In this document: piece by piece, positions 53,308 to 62,584 of the stretch
Numbering within the stretch: the first letter of the stretch is position 1
Layout of the letters: every line of letters begins with the position of its first letter
Origin: Bradyrhizobium sp. CER78
GTDB lineage: Bacteria > Pseudomonadota > Alphaproteobacteria > Rhizobiales > Xanthobacteraceae
Length of the DNA: 64,000 nucleotides
Assembly: GCF_029846235.1 (NCBI RefSeq)
Contig: NZ_JARVWP010000020.1
Span: forward strand, 94,180-158,179
Direction of reading: 5' to 3'
Program-made: the position numbers and the translations under genes
The notes under the pieces: generated by a model
Told to the model about the DNA's origin: nothing
The model's input: the letters and a program-made list of their open reading frames with translations, nothing else
Database searches by the model: none

Positions 53308-53714
53308 AGCTTCGCTGCTGTAGCGCGGATTAGCGCAGCGTAATCCGCCATTCTGCGTCGAACGCCAGGCGGCGGATTACGCCTTCGGCTAATCCGCCCT
53401 ACGAGTTGTCATCGCCCGGCTTGACCGGGCGATCCAGTACGCCGCGGCCTCTCGGCTCAAGCTCTGCTGTCTCTGGAATACTGGATCACCCGCTTTCGCC
53501 GGGTGATGACACCGCGTTGTTTGGCGGGCGATGCAAAATCAAACTCAGTGTCGTCCTGGCGAAAGCCAGGACCCATTACCCCAAATGCCGGTTGTCGCGC
53601 CACGCTAGGGCCGCGTTCCCGTTCACAAGCAAATTCGGTGGTTATGGGTCCTGGCGCCCGTGCGCAATTGCGCACTAGGCCAGGACGACGGAGGAGGCAT
53701 CACGCCCCCGTCCA
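53308..53714. repeat. 407-base gap packed with three palindromic elements
   Basis: 53320-53401 (GTAGCGCGGATTAGCGCAGC type), 53407-53511 (TGTCATCGCCCGGC type), and 53550-53690 (TCGTCCTGGCGAAAGCCAGG type) follow one another between convergent genes. No gene is supported. Confidence 0.7.
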
Positions 53715-54590
53715 CTACCCCACTTCGATCGGCAGCTCAGCATCCTTCGCCCATTCGCCCATCGAGCCGTCATAGAGCGTGAGATTGTCGTAACCGAGCC
53801 GATGCAGCTGGAACAGGTCGATGGTCGCGGAGATGCCGCCGCCGCAATAGGCGATGACGCGCTTATCCTTCGTGATGCCCTGCGCGGCGAAGGTTGCCTC
53901 GGCCTCTTCGAGCGGCACGAACGTCTTGGCCTTGGGATCGATCAGCGTTGCCGCCGGCACGCTGACGCTGCCGGGGATGCGGCCGGGCCGGCCGTAACGG
54001 CTCGGCTCCAAGCCCTTGTAGAATTGCGGGCCGAGCGCGTTGACGATCACGGCGTCGCGCTCGGTGGTCGCGGCGAGCACGTCATGCTTGTCGACGAACA
54101 TGCCGTCCTTCGGCCGCGCCGGGAACGTTGCCGGCGGATAGCCGCCGGCGAGCCCGGTCTCGATGTCGCGTCCCTCGGCGGTCCATTTGTCGATGCCGCC
54201 GTCGAGCACCGCGGCGCCCTCGAAGCCGAGCGAGCGCAGCATCCACCAGAACCGCGTCGCCCACATCGCGGTCCCGATCGAATAGAGCACCACGCGGCTG
54301 GCCGCCGAGATGCCGTGCCGGCCGAACGCCGCCTCGAGCTGGGCTGTCGGCGGCATCATGAAGCGCAGATTGGTATGGGCGTCGGAGAATTCGGCCTGCA
54401 GATCGAGGAAATTGGCGCCCGGAATGTGGCCGGCCTCGAACGTCTGGCGGCCCGAGACCACAATATAGGGAACGCCGCTGCCCGCGGGGGCCGGCTCCAG
54501 ATAGGTCGTGCAGTCGAACAGCCGCAACTCGGGCCGGGTCAGGATCTCGGCGAGTTCCGCCGTGGTGATCAGCTCGCCATAGTCGGCCAT
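53715..54590 (-). CDS. Thiosulfate / 3-mercaptopyruvate sulfurtransferase
   Basis: 291 residues with two rhodanese domains. The active-site loop of the C-terminal domain is KRVIAYCGGGISATIDLFQL, with cysteine near residue 246; CGGGIS differs from both the mercaptopyruvate (CGSGVTA) and rhodanese (CRKGVTA) consensus. GHIPGANFLDLQAEFSD and GRIPGSVSVPAATLID are domain motifs. It transfers sulfane sulfur to thiophilic acceptors; the natural donor is not clear from the loop. It is divergent from ispG with a spacer of about 260 bases. Confidence 0.9.
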   Translation of the reverse strand: MADYGELITTAELAEILTRPELRLFDCTTYLEPAPAGSGVPYIVVSGRQTFEAGHIPGANFLDLQAEFSDAHTNLRFMMPPTAQLEAAFGRHGISAASRVVLYSIGTAMWATRFWWMLRSLGFEGAAVLDGGIDKWTAEGRDIETGLAGGYPPATFPARPKDGMFVDKHDVLAATTERDAVIVNALGPQFYKGLEPSRYGRPGRIPGSVSVPAATLIDPKAKTFVPLEEAEATFAAQGITKDKRVIAYCGGGISATIDLFQLHRLGYDNLTLYDGSMGEWAKDAELPIEVG

Positions 54591-54849
54591 GTCACGCCCT
54601 CCCGGTATGATCTTAAGTGGATGCTAAGATGCGCCAGATCACATGAAAAGCTGTCACTTTGCCCTTTGATTCACCCCAATTCGGCCCAATATAGCGGACC
54701 ATGCAGGACGCCGCTGCATGGCTTGCGTTTGGCCTCAATCGGCGGCATAAGCTGTTGAATTCACTCCGAAACCTGACCGTTTGGCCTGCCCTGCGCAAGG
54801 CTTATCGCCCCCTTGGTGAATGTCACCAAAACCTGATATTCGAGACGCC

Positions 54850-56139
<1,290 letters not shown>

Positions 56140-56349
56140 TTCACTCCGCTGGTGACGCATACTCGGTGTCGTCCCTGCGAAAGCAGGGACCATAGCCACA
56201 GCCCTTGATGGCGCGAGATGTGGGTTGCGAGTCTTCGCAAAACACAACTCTTTGACACTATGGCAAACGCCACAAGTCGCCGGAACTTGAACGCTCCCCA
56301 AAAGTTAATAGTCAGGGTCGGTTTTCGACCCGTGGGGAGGTGACACCGG
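56140..56349. other. ispG downstream region with short repeat and leader hairpin
   Basis: GTGTCGTCCCTGCGAAAGCAGGGACC (about 56164-56190) is a short hairpin of the GTCGTCC family and may end ispG. TTGACA at about 56253 could be a -35. GGGTCG-GTTTT-CGACCC (56315-56331) forms a hairpin immediately before the Shine-Dalgarno sequence of the microprotein. Confidence 0.4.
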
Positions 56350-56463
56350 ATGCGGGTGGATCATCATGATGGCATAGACGGCGTTGAAATCGCCTTAGTC
56401 AGCGCTGTGGTGGTGTCCTTCGCTATGCTTATGGCGAGCGTAGTTTGGCTTATGATCGGCTGA
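56350..56463 (+). CDS. 37-residue single-pass membrane microprotein
   Basis: ATG 56350 follows GGGGAGGTGACACCGG; GGAGGTGA is an eight-base exact match to the anti-Shine-Dalgarno, with a spacing of about 7-9 bases. The protein begins MRVDHHDGIDGVEIALVSAV and ends VVSFAMLMASVVWLMIG. A short acidic N-terminus with a His-His pair precedes one membrane helix (about 14-36). No family is recognised. The exceptional ribosome site and membrane composition support coding. Confidence 0.6.
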   Translation: MRVDHHDGIDGVEIALVSAVVVSFAMLMASVVWLMIG

Positions 56464-56633
56464 CCTCAATACAAGGACGGCCTGATCCTAAATCTCTTGC
56501 AACGCCACCTGTTCAAGCTCTAGCGCCGCTACGCACGCAAGAAAGAAGATTGCTGTAAACGTTTTGCGGCGTGGATTGCGCTTGGCTTGATCCCGGCTAC
56601 GATGGTCAAAACAAGAACCATCGGGAGAACACC

Positions 56634-57527
56634 ATGAGCTCGCTGTCCGGCAAGCAAGGTCCGCGCTACCGCCACCTCGCCGACCAATCCGAGCCCTATG
56701 AGACCATCGGGGTCGAGAAGCTGACGCCGATCATCGGCGCGGAAATCTCCGGCGTCGATATCGGCAAGCTGGTCGGCGACGATGCGCGGTCCAACCGCCA
56801 AATGGACGAGATCCATCGTGCGCTCGCCGAAAACCTCGTCATCTTCTTCCGCGATCAGCACATCAGCCCCGATCAGCACCTCGCCTTCGGCCGCAAGTTC
56901 GGCGAGCTGCACGTGCATCCCGCAGCCCCCAATGAGGGCGATCCGGCGCTGATGAAGATCTATGCCGACAAGGATTCACCGCGCGCCAATGGCGAGGGCT
57001 GGCACACCGACGTGTCCTGCGATCTCGAGCCGCCGATGGGCTCGATCCTCTACATCAAGCAGTGCCCGCCGCGCGGCGGCGACACCCTGTTCGCCAACAT
57101 GTACGCCGCCTATGAGGCGCTGTCGGGCCGCATGAAGGCCTATCTCGACGGGCTGACCGCGCTGCATGACGGCGAGCAGACCTATCGTGGCCTCTATGCG
57201 AATTACGGCGTCGCCGACAAGCGGGAATATCCCCGCGCCGAGCATCCGGTCGTGCGCACCCATCCGGTGACGGGGAAGAAATCGCTCTACGTCAATCGCG
57301 GCTTCACCCGCTTCATCGTCGGCATCCCGCGCGACGAGAGCGACGCCATGCTGGCCTATCTCTACCAACATGCCGAGAATCCGCTGTTCCAGTGCCGCTT
57401 CCGCTGGACCGAGAACGCGATCGCGTTCTGGGACAATCGCTGCGCCCAGCACCGCGCGATGTGGGACTACTGGCCGCACACCCGCTCCGGCACCCGCGTC
57501 ACGGTGAAGGGCGAACGGCCGGTGTGA
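56634..57527 (+). CDS. TauD/TfdA-family 2-oxoglutarate-dependent dioxygenase
   Basis: About 297 residues from MSSLSGKQGPRYRHLADQ at 56634, preceded by TCGGGAGAACACC. Iron ligands His and Asp appear in GEGWHTDVSCDLEPP, the distal His in DNRCAQHRAMWDYWPH and the 2-oxoglutarate Arg in SGTRVTVKG. YETIGVEKLTPIIGAEISGVDIG is the conserved N-terminal region. It oxidises a sulfonate, alkyl sulfate or aryloxyalkanoate. The distant sulfonate importer at 33-36 kb could supply such a substrate, but there is no linkage. Confidence 0.9.
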   Translation: MSSLSGKQGPRYRHLADQSEPYETIGVEKLTPIIGAEISGVDIGKLVGDDARSNRQMDEIHRALAENLVIFFRDQHISPDQHLAFGRKFGELHVHPAAPNEGDPALMKIYADKDSPRANGEGWHTDVSCDLEPPMGSILYIKQCPPRGGDTLFANMYAAYEALSGRMKAYLDGLTALHDGEQTYRGLYANYGVADKREYPRAEHPVVRTHPVTGKKSLYVNRGFTRFIVGIPRDESDAMLAYLYQHAENPLFQCRFRWTENAIAFWDNRCAQHRAMWDYWPHTRSGTRVTVKGERPV

Positions 57528-57732
57528 GTGCGCGGCTGAGCGCGATGCCTCGGCCTGGCCCCACGCGCGCGGTTAACAGGGGTAACCCTTGCGGGTCATA
57601 GTATCCGCGAGCCGCTGAGCCCTATGATGCCGCATCAGACTGGGCGTTATCACCATGCGACAGGTGATACTGGGCGCGCGGGGTGCGGGCTTGCGCGTCA
57701 AATCGGATCAACTGCCATGTCCTCCGAGGACG

Positions 57733-60021
57733 ATGCGTCCGGCTGCTCCCTCATGGATCGCAGCAACCCTTGTGATGATGTGTCTTGCGGATGCCGGCGC
57801 CGGAGCGCGCGCGCAGTCCAATGGCATCGCCGGCGATTCCCCGCAACTTGCGCAAGCGAAGACGAGCTCTCCAGGCGACGCCGGTCCGGCCGGAGCCCAA
57901 GCGCAAAGCGTTGACGGGCTCACCCGCGAACTCGCGACAGCGCGGCGGGATGTCGAATTGCTGCAGGGCCTGCTGACCAAGGAACGCGAGAATTCGGTTC
58001 AGGTCGAGAATGCCTTGCAGGGCGAAGTCGAAAAACTGAGAAAGTCGCTGAAGGACATTCCGCAAGGCACTGCAGTCTTGCAGAAGTCGCTGCAAGGGGA
58101 GCGCGACCACGCCGCGCAGCTGGAACAGGACCTTGCGACGGCGCGCCGTGATGTGGACACGCTGGCCGCAATGCTGGTCAAGGCAAACGACGAGACGGCG
58201 AAGCTGAAGCAGGCTTCGCAGGGCGGCAACGCGGACCTGCAGAAGCCTCTGGCGCAGGAGCGCGAGCGGGCCGCGAAACTGGAGCAGGACCTCGCTGCGG
58301 CACGTCGTGACGTCGAGACGCAAACCGCGCTGGCGGTCAAGGCGAGTGATGAAACAGCCCAACTGAAGAAAGCCTCGCAAAGCGGCGCTGCAGACGTGCG
58401 GAAGTCGCTGGAGCAGGAGCAGAAGCGGGCTGCGAAACTGGAGCAGGAACTCGCAGCGGCACGTCGAGACGTCGAGACGCAAACCGCGCTGGCGGTCAAG
58501 GCGAGCGATGAGACAGCCCAACTGAAGAAAGCCTCGCAAAGCGGCGCTGTGGACGTGCAGAAGTCGCTGGCGCAGGAGCACGAGCGGGCCGCGAAATTGG
58601 AGAAGGACCTTGCCGCGGCACGTCGTGACGTGGAGACGCAAACCGCGCTGGCGGCCAAGGCGAGCGATGAAGCGGCACGGCTAAAGAAGGCCTCGCAAAG
58701 CGGCGCTGTGGACGTGCAGAAATCGCTGGCGCAGGAGCACGAGCGGGCCGCGAAACTGGAGCTGGATCTCGCGGCGGCGCGGCGTGACGTGGAGACGCAA
58801 ACCGCGCTGGCGGCCAAGGCGAGCGAAGAGACAGCCCAACTGAAGAAAGCCTCGCAAAGCGGCGCTGCCGATGTGCAAAAGTCGCTGGAGCAGGAGCAGA
58901 AGCGGGCCGCGAAACTGGAGCAGGACCTTGCGGCGGCGCGGCGTGACGTGGAGACACAATCAGCGCTAGCGGCGAAGGCGGGCGATGAAACGGCCAAACT
59001 GAAGGCGGCCTCGCAAAGCGGCGCAGCGGACTCGCAGAAGTTGCTGGAGCAGGAGCAGAAGCGGGCCGCGAAACTGGAGCTGGATCTCGCGGCAGCACGT
59101 CGTGACGTGGAGGCGCAGTCGGCACTGGCGGCCAAGGCCGGCGACGAACTTGCCAAGCTGAAGCTGACGACGGAAGCCGGCACTGTGGAACTGCGCCGAT
59201 CGATGCAGAAGGAGCACGAGAGGGGCGATGCACTGGCGCGGGATCTTTCCACCGCGCGCAGCAAAGTCTACGCATACGAGGCGCAGGCAGCCCAAGCCAG
59301 CGACGAAGCAGCAAAGCGCAAGCAGGCGGAGTCAAACGAAACCGCCGAGTTGCGACAGTCGCTCCAGCGAGAGCAGCAGCGGGCTGAAGCGCTGACGCGT
59401 GATCTCGCAACAAAGAAAAGCGAACTCGATGCGCTGGCCAAGCGGGCAGCCGAAGCGAACTTGCAAGCCGCCGGGATGAAGCAAGCCGCGGAGCAGGCCG
59501 TGGCCGAGCAGCGCAGCCTGTTGCAGCGGGAGCGTGGCAGGACCGAGCAATTGGAGCGGGATCTTGCGTCGGCGCGCCGCGACATGGCTGCGTTCGCCGT
59601 GAAAGTGCCGCCTGTCGCGTCTCAGGTTGCCACCACCGGCAACGCTGGCCGGCCCATCCAGGAGGAGCCGGCGGGCGCAGCGGTGGCGCCGCCTCAGGAC
59701 CGGGCCGCCGCGGCGCGCACCGCGGGCAATGCCGCGGCCCCGCCTGACGACGGTGCGCAGGAGGCGAGACTGCTGGCGCGGGCGCGCTTGCTGCTGGAAC
59801 GCGGAGACATCGGGGGTGCGCGGGTCGTGCTGGAAAGCGTCGCCGAGACGGGCAGCGCCCAGGCAAGCTTCGCGCTCGCGGAAACCTATGATCCGCTGAC
59901 CCTGTCGAACTGGGGAACCTATGGAACGCGTGGCGATGCGGCCAAGGCGCGCGATCTCTACGCCAAGGCCGAGGCCGGTGGAATCAAGGAGGCAAAGGCG
60001 CGGTTCGAGGCGCTGCGTTGA
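57733..60021 (+). CDS. Exported coiled-coil protein with 53-residue tandem repeats
   Basis: About 762 residues from ATG 57733 (MRPAAPSWIAATLVMMCLAD), which opens a signal peptide ending near GARA; an ATG at 57655 would bury it. Residues 118-594 comprise nine 53-residue repeats (for example KSLEQEQKRAAKLEQDLAAA, ARRDVETQTALAVKASDET, then AQLKKASQSGAADV), rich in Ala, Lys, Glu and Gln, predicting a very long coiled coil. A proline/alanine linker leads to a C-terminal TPR/SEL1-like segment: ARLLLERGDIGGARVVLESV, then AQASFALAETYDPLTLSNWG. A periplasmic rod with a protein-binding end is inferred. It is first of four exported-protein genes. Confidence 0.8.
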   Translation: MRPAAPSWIAATLVMMCLADAGAGARAQSNGIAGDSPQLAQAKTSSPGDAGPAGAQAQSVDGLTRELATARRDVELLQGLLTKERENSVQVENALQGEVEKLRKSLKDIPQGTAVLQKSLQGERDHAAQLEQDLATARRDVDTLAAMLVKANDETAKLKQASQGGNADLQKPLAQERERAAKLEQDLAAARRDVETQTALAVKASDETAQLKKASQSGAADVRKSLEQEQKRAAKLEQELAAARRDVETQTALAVKASDETAQLKKASQSGAVDVQKSLAQEHERAAKLEKDLAAARRDVETQTALAAKASDEAARLKKASQSGAVDVQKSLAQEHERAAKLELDLAAARRDVETQTALAAKASEETAQLKKASQSGAADVQKSLEQEQKRAAKLEQDLAAARRDVETQSALAAKAGDETAKLKAASQSGAADSQKLLEQEQKRAAKLELDLAAARRDVEAQSALAAKAGDELAKLKLTTEAGTVELRRSMQKEHERGDALARDLSTARSKVYAYEAQAAQASDEAAKRKQAESNETAELRQSLQREQQRAEALTRDLATKKSELDALAKRAAEANLQAAGMKQAAEQAVAEQRSLLQRERGRTEQLERDLASARRDMAAFAVKVPPVASQVATTGNAGRPIQEEPAGAAVAPPQDRAAAARTAGNAAAPPDDGAQEARLLARARLLLERGDIGGARVVLESVAETGSAQASFALAETYDPLTLSNWGTYGTRGDAAKARDLYAKAEAGGIKEAKARFEALR
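58084..59514 (+). repeat. Nine in-frame 159-bp tandem repeats in the coiled-coil gene
   Basis: Units begin at 58084, 58243, 58402, 58561, 58720, 58879, 59038, 59197 and 59356, exactly 159 bases apart; a partial tenth starts at 59515. Central units (58243-59196) are nearly identical in DNA, outer ones diverged. 53 residues equal six heptads plus one hendecad, so each unit keeps a continuous coiled coil with one stutter. Confidence 0.9.
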
Positions 60022-60077
60022 TCAAACGATCCCAGTGGCAAGGACGAACGCGCTGACTCGTGCAAAGGAGCTGCTCG

Positions 60078-61121
60078 ATGACAAGGTTGATCGGATTTCG
60101 CCCGCTGCTGCTTGCGGGCCTGATGTCGCTGCTCCCGGCGCTGCAGCCGCCTCCGGCGGATGCGCGGCCGCAACATGACCGGCCCCACAAGGCGCACGTG
60201 ATCCGGGCCAAGCCGCCTCAGCCGAGGCCCGAAGCCCTGGCGATGAATGCCTGGACCGTGGGCCTCGCCGGCGGCCTCCTCGAGGGCGCGCCGATCCGCC
60301 TCGCCGCGGAGATCGCCCGCGTGGTCGACGACGGCGACAATCTGCATGTCCTCCCGGTGGTGACGCGAGGGCCCGTCGAGAACCTGAACTCGCTGCTGTA
60401 TTTGCGCGGCATCGATGCTGCGATCATCAATTCCGACGCGCTCGAGGAATACAAGAGCCAGGTGCCGGACATCCAGCGGCGGATCACCTACGTCCTGAAC
60501 CTGTTTCCGTCCGAGCTGCATATCTTCGTTCGTCCGGAGATTAAGAGTCTGAGCGACCTCGCCGGCAAGAAGGTGAACTTCAATAGCCAGGGTACGGCCG
60601 CAGCCTATTCAGGTCCGCTGATCTTCAGTCGCCTCGGTATCGACATCGAGAAGACGTTCATTCCGCACCAGGTCGCGCTCGAGCAGATGCGGAAGGGCGA
60701 AATGGCGGCCGTCGTCTTCATCACCTCGAAGCCGGTCGATGCATTCGTGAAGGGCCGATTTGAAGCGGGCTTCAAGTTCCTGCCGGTCCCGTATGACAGC
60801 AAGTTCGAGGACTATTATCTGCCGGCGGCGCTCGATGCGGCCGATTACCCAAATCTAATCAAGCAGGGCGATCATGTCGCCACGATCGCCGTACCTACCG
60901 CCCTCGTCGCCTTCAATTGGCCGGCCAACTCGAACCGCTTCGAGCGCGTTGCGCGTTTCGTCGATCATCTCTTCTCGCGGATCGACAAGCTGCAGGGACC
61001 CGGCTTCGATCCGAAATGGAAATCGATCAACCTCGGAGCGACCGTGCCCGGCCTCGCGCGCTTTCCCGCCGCGCAGGCGTGGCTCGATCGGCAGACGTCG
61101 ACCGCACGGGCATCGCAATGA
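60078..61121 (+). CDS. TAXI-family TRAP-type solute-binding protein
   Basis: About 347 residues from ATG 60078 with AAAGGAGCTGCTCG upstream. A signal peptide (MTRLIGFRPLLLAGLMSLLP) precedes a proline-rich linker. WTVGLAGGLLEGAPIRLAAEIARVVD and GPVENLNSLLYLRGIDAAIINSDALEEYK, then KSLSDLAGKKVNFNSQGTAAAYSG, fit the TAXI/NMT1-like binding fold. No TRAP permease (DctM/DctQ or fused) is nearby, so it may sense instead of transport. It begins 56 bases after the coiled-coil gene and overlaps the next by ATGA. Confidence 0.85.
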   Translation: MTRLIGFRPLLLAGLMSLLPALQPPPADARPQHDRPHKAHVIRAKPPQPRPEALAMNAWTVGLAGGLLEGAPIRLAAEIARVVDDGDNLHVLPVVTRGPVENLNSLLYLRGIDAAIINSDALEEYKSQVPDIQRRITYVLNLFPSELHIFVRPEIKSLSDLAGKKVNFNSQGTAAAYSGPLIFSRLGIDIEKTFIPHQVALEQMRKGEMAAVVFITSKPVDAFVKGRFEAGFKFLPVPYDSKFEDYYLPAALDAADYPNLIKQGDHVATIAVPTALVAFNWPANSNRFERVARFVDHLFSRIDKLQGPGFDPKWKSINLGATVPGLARFPAAQAWLDRQTSTARASQ

Positions 61122-61765
61122 CCAGGCTTTCCACCCCGCTTGTAGTGGCAATCGCCGTCATCAACGGCGTTGCCGTGGCGCAAGGGGTGGAAAATCCCAT
61201 GACAGGTCCCATGACAGATCCCATGGCACAGCTGCGCGCCTGTTCGCAGCTCGAACGTGAAGCGCGGCTGGAGTGCCTCGACAAGCTGTCGCATGTCGCC
61301 GAACCGGCCCGCCGCGAAGCGTCGAAGGCGAATCGTTGGACCATTAGCGAGACGACGTCGCCGGTCGATTATTCACCGATCGCCACTGCGACGATGTCCG
61401 ATTCGGTCGATTCGTCCGTGAAGCTGTCGATCCGCTGTCGCGCCGGGCGGACCGAATTGTCCTTCGCCGGACCCGCCATCTCGGGCCGGGGCGACGGCTC
61501 TGTGATTTCCTATCGCATCAACGACGGTGCGCCGGTGCAGGTCGCGGCAACCGTGCCGGCGGCTGGTTCCGGCGTCGCCGTCGCCGGCGATGTGGTTCGC
61601 CTGCTGCAATCGCTTCCCGATAACGCGGTGCTTGCCGTCCACCTCTCACGCGGTGCCGGGGTTGCCCATGATGCAACATTCTCGCTCGCGGGGCTGGATG
61701 CGATGCGCGCGAGGATGGCAGCGGTCTGCAAATGGCCGCTCGCCGTCGCAAGGCCCGGCAATTGA
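61118..61765 (+). CDS. TagO/VasI-like exported protein
   Basis: 215 residues starting at ATG 61118 inside an ATGA overlap with the previous stop. The signal peptide MTRLSTPLVVAIAVINGVAV is followed by LRACSQLEREARLECLDKL, then RWTISETTSPVDYSPIATAT and LSIRCRAGRTELSFA, with a C-terminal cysteine in AAVCKWPLA. This spacing of cysteines and the W-x-ISE-x-x-SPxDYSP motif resemble TagO/VasI, a type VI secretion accessory lipoprotein or periplasmic protein. No type VI genes are in the window. Function here is unknown; a peptidoglycan-associated role is possible. Confidence 0.68.
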   Translation: MTRLSTPLVVAIAVINGVAVAQGVENPMTGPMTDPMAQLRACSQLEREARLECLDKLSHVAEPARREASKANRWTISETTSPVDYSPIATATMSDSVDSSVKLSIRCRAGRTELSFAGPAISGRGDGSVISYRINDGAPVQVAATVPAAGSGVAVAGDVVRLLQSLPDNAVLAVHLSRGAGVAHDATFSLAGLDAMRARMAAVCKWPLAVARPGN

Positions 61766-61804
61766 GAAAGTGTGCTTGTCGATTTTTCGAAATGGAGATG
61801 CTTG

Positions 61805-62404
61805 ATGTGCAATTTTGAAGCTGTTGCGAAATTCATTGCGATCGCCGCCGTCGCTATGCTGGCGTCCACGCCATTTGCTGCGGCCCAGCAAGGCGGAAAA
61901 TACTGGGTGCCGGCCGCGCAGTCCGCGACTTACTCGGTGAGCGAGGCTCGGAAACCTGAAGCGCCGCGGGCCACCGCCGAAACGCGCAAGCGCTCCGCAT
62001 ATGCCCGCATGCACGATCCGGCCGCGCCGAAGGGAAAGGAGCATCATCTGATCCTGCAGGTGAACTCCAATGATGCTGCCGCCATGAATCTCACGCTCAA
62101 CAACGCAACCAACGTGGCCGAGTATTACAAGGGCCTTGGCGAAAAGGTGAAGATCGAGGTGGTCACGTTCGGCCCGGGCCTGCACATGCTGCGCGAGGAT
62201 ACGTCGCCGGTGAAGGCGCGGATCGAGGAAATGGCCCTCAGTACACCCGAGGTGTCGTTCAAGGCCTGCGGCAACACCCAGGAGAAGATGCAGAAGGCCG
62301 AGAACAAGTCCATCCCGATCATCAAGCAGGCTGAAGTCGTGAAGTCCGGCGTCGTGCGCGTGATGGAATTGCAGGAGAAGGGATGGGCCTACGTGAAACC
62401 GTGA
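61805..62404 (+). CDS. Exported DsrE/DsrF-like protein
   Basis: About 199 residues from ATG 61805 (MCNFEAVAKFIAIAAVAMLA) with GGAGATGCTTG upstream. A signal peptide ends near FAAAQ. HLILQVNSNDAAAMNLTLNNATNVAEYYKGLGEKVKIEVVTFGPGLHML and FKACGNTQEKMQKAENKSIP match the DsrE-like fold, with the single conserved cysteine in CGNT. Cytosolic relatives relay sulfur; exported ones are common but uncharacterised. It is 39 bases after the TagO-like gene and closes the cluster. Confidence 0.82.
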   Translation: MCNFEAVAKFIAIAAVAMLASTPFAAAQQGGKYWVPAAQSATYSVSEARKPEAPRATAETRKRSAYARMHDPAAPKGKEHHLILQVNSNDAAAMNLTLNNATNVAEYYKGLGEKVKIEVVTFGPGLHMLREDTSPVKARIEEMALSTPEVSFKACGNTQEKMQKAENKSIPIIKQAEVVKSGVVRVMELQEKGWAYVKP

Positions 62405-62584
62405 GCTGGAAGGCCTGCCGGCCCTGACCTCCGTTTCAGCGGGCGCGGCTTGCTGCGCAGAACGCCGGCGTAAATCCACGGGCGCGCGGGGCAGGGCTTC
62501 CGGCCGCGCAGCCAATCGCATTGACGTTCCGCATCCGCTACGCCAAGCTCCGGGAAAATCAAAAACAACTCCCGGGGAAATGCC

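Noticed and set aside
57999..59264. Ser/Ala/Cys-rich open frame opposite the coiled-coil gene
   Set aside because: It simply mirrors the 159-bp repeats of the coiled-coil gene; no start signal, and the sense frame has a signal peptide and a heptad pattern.
58084..59514. CRISPR-like array
   Set aside because: Regular spacing suggested an array, but the 159-base units are contiguous coding repeats without spacers.
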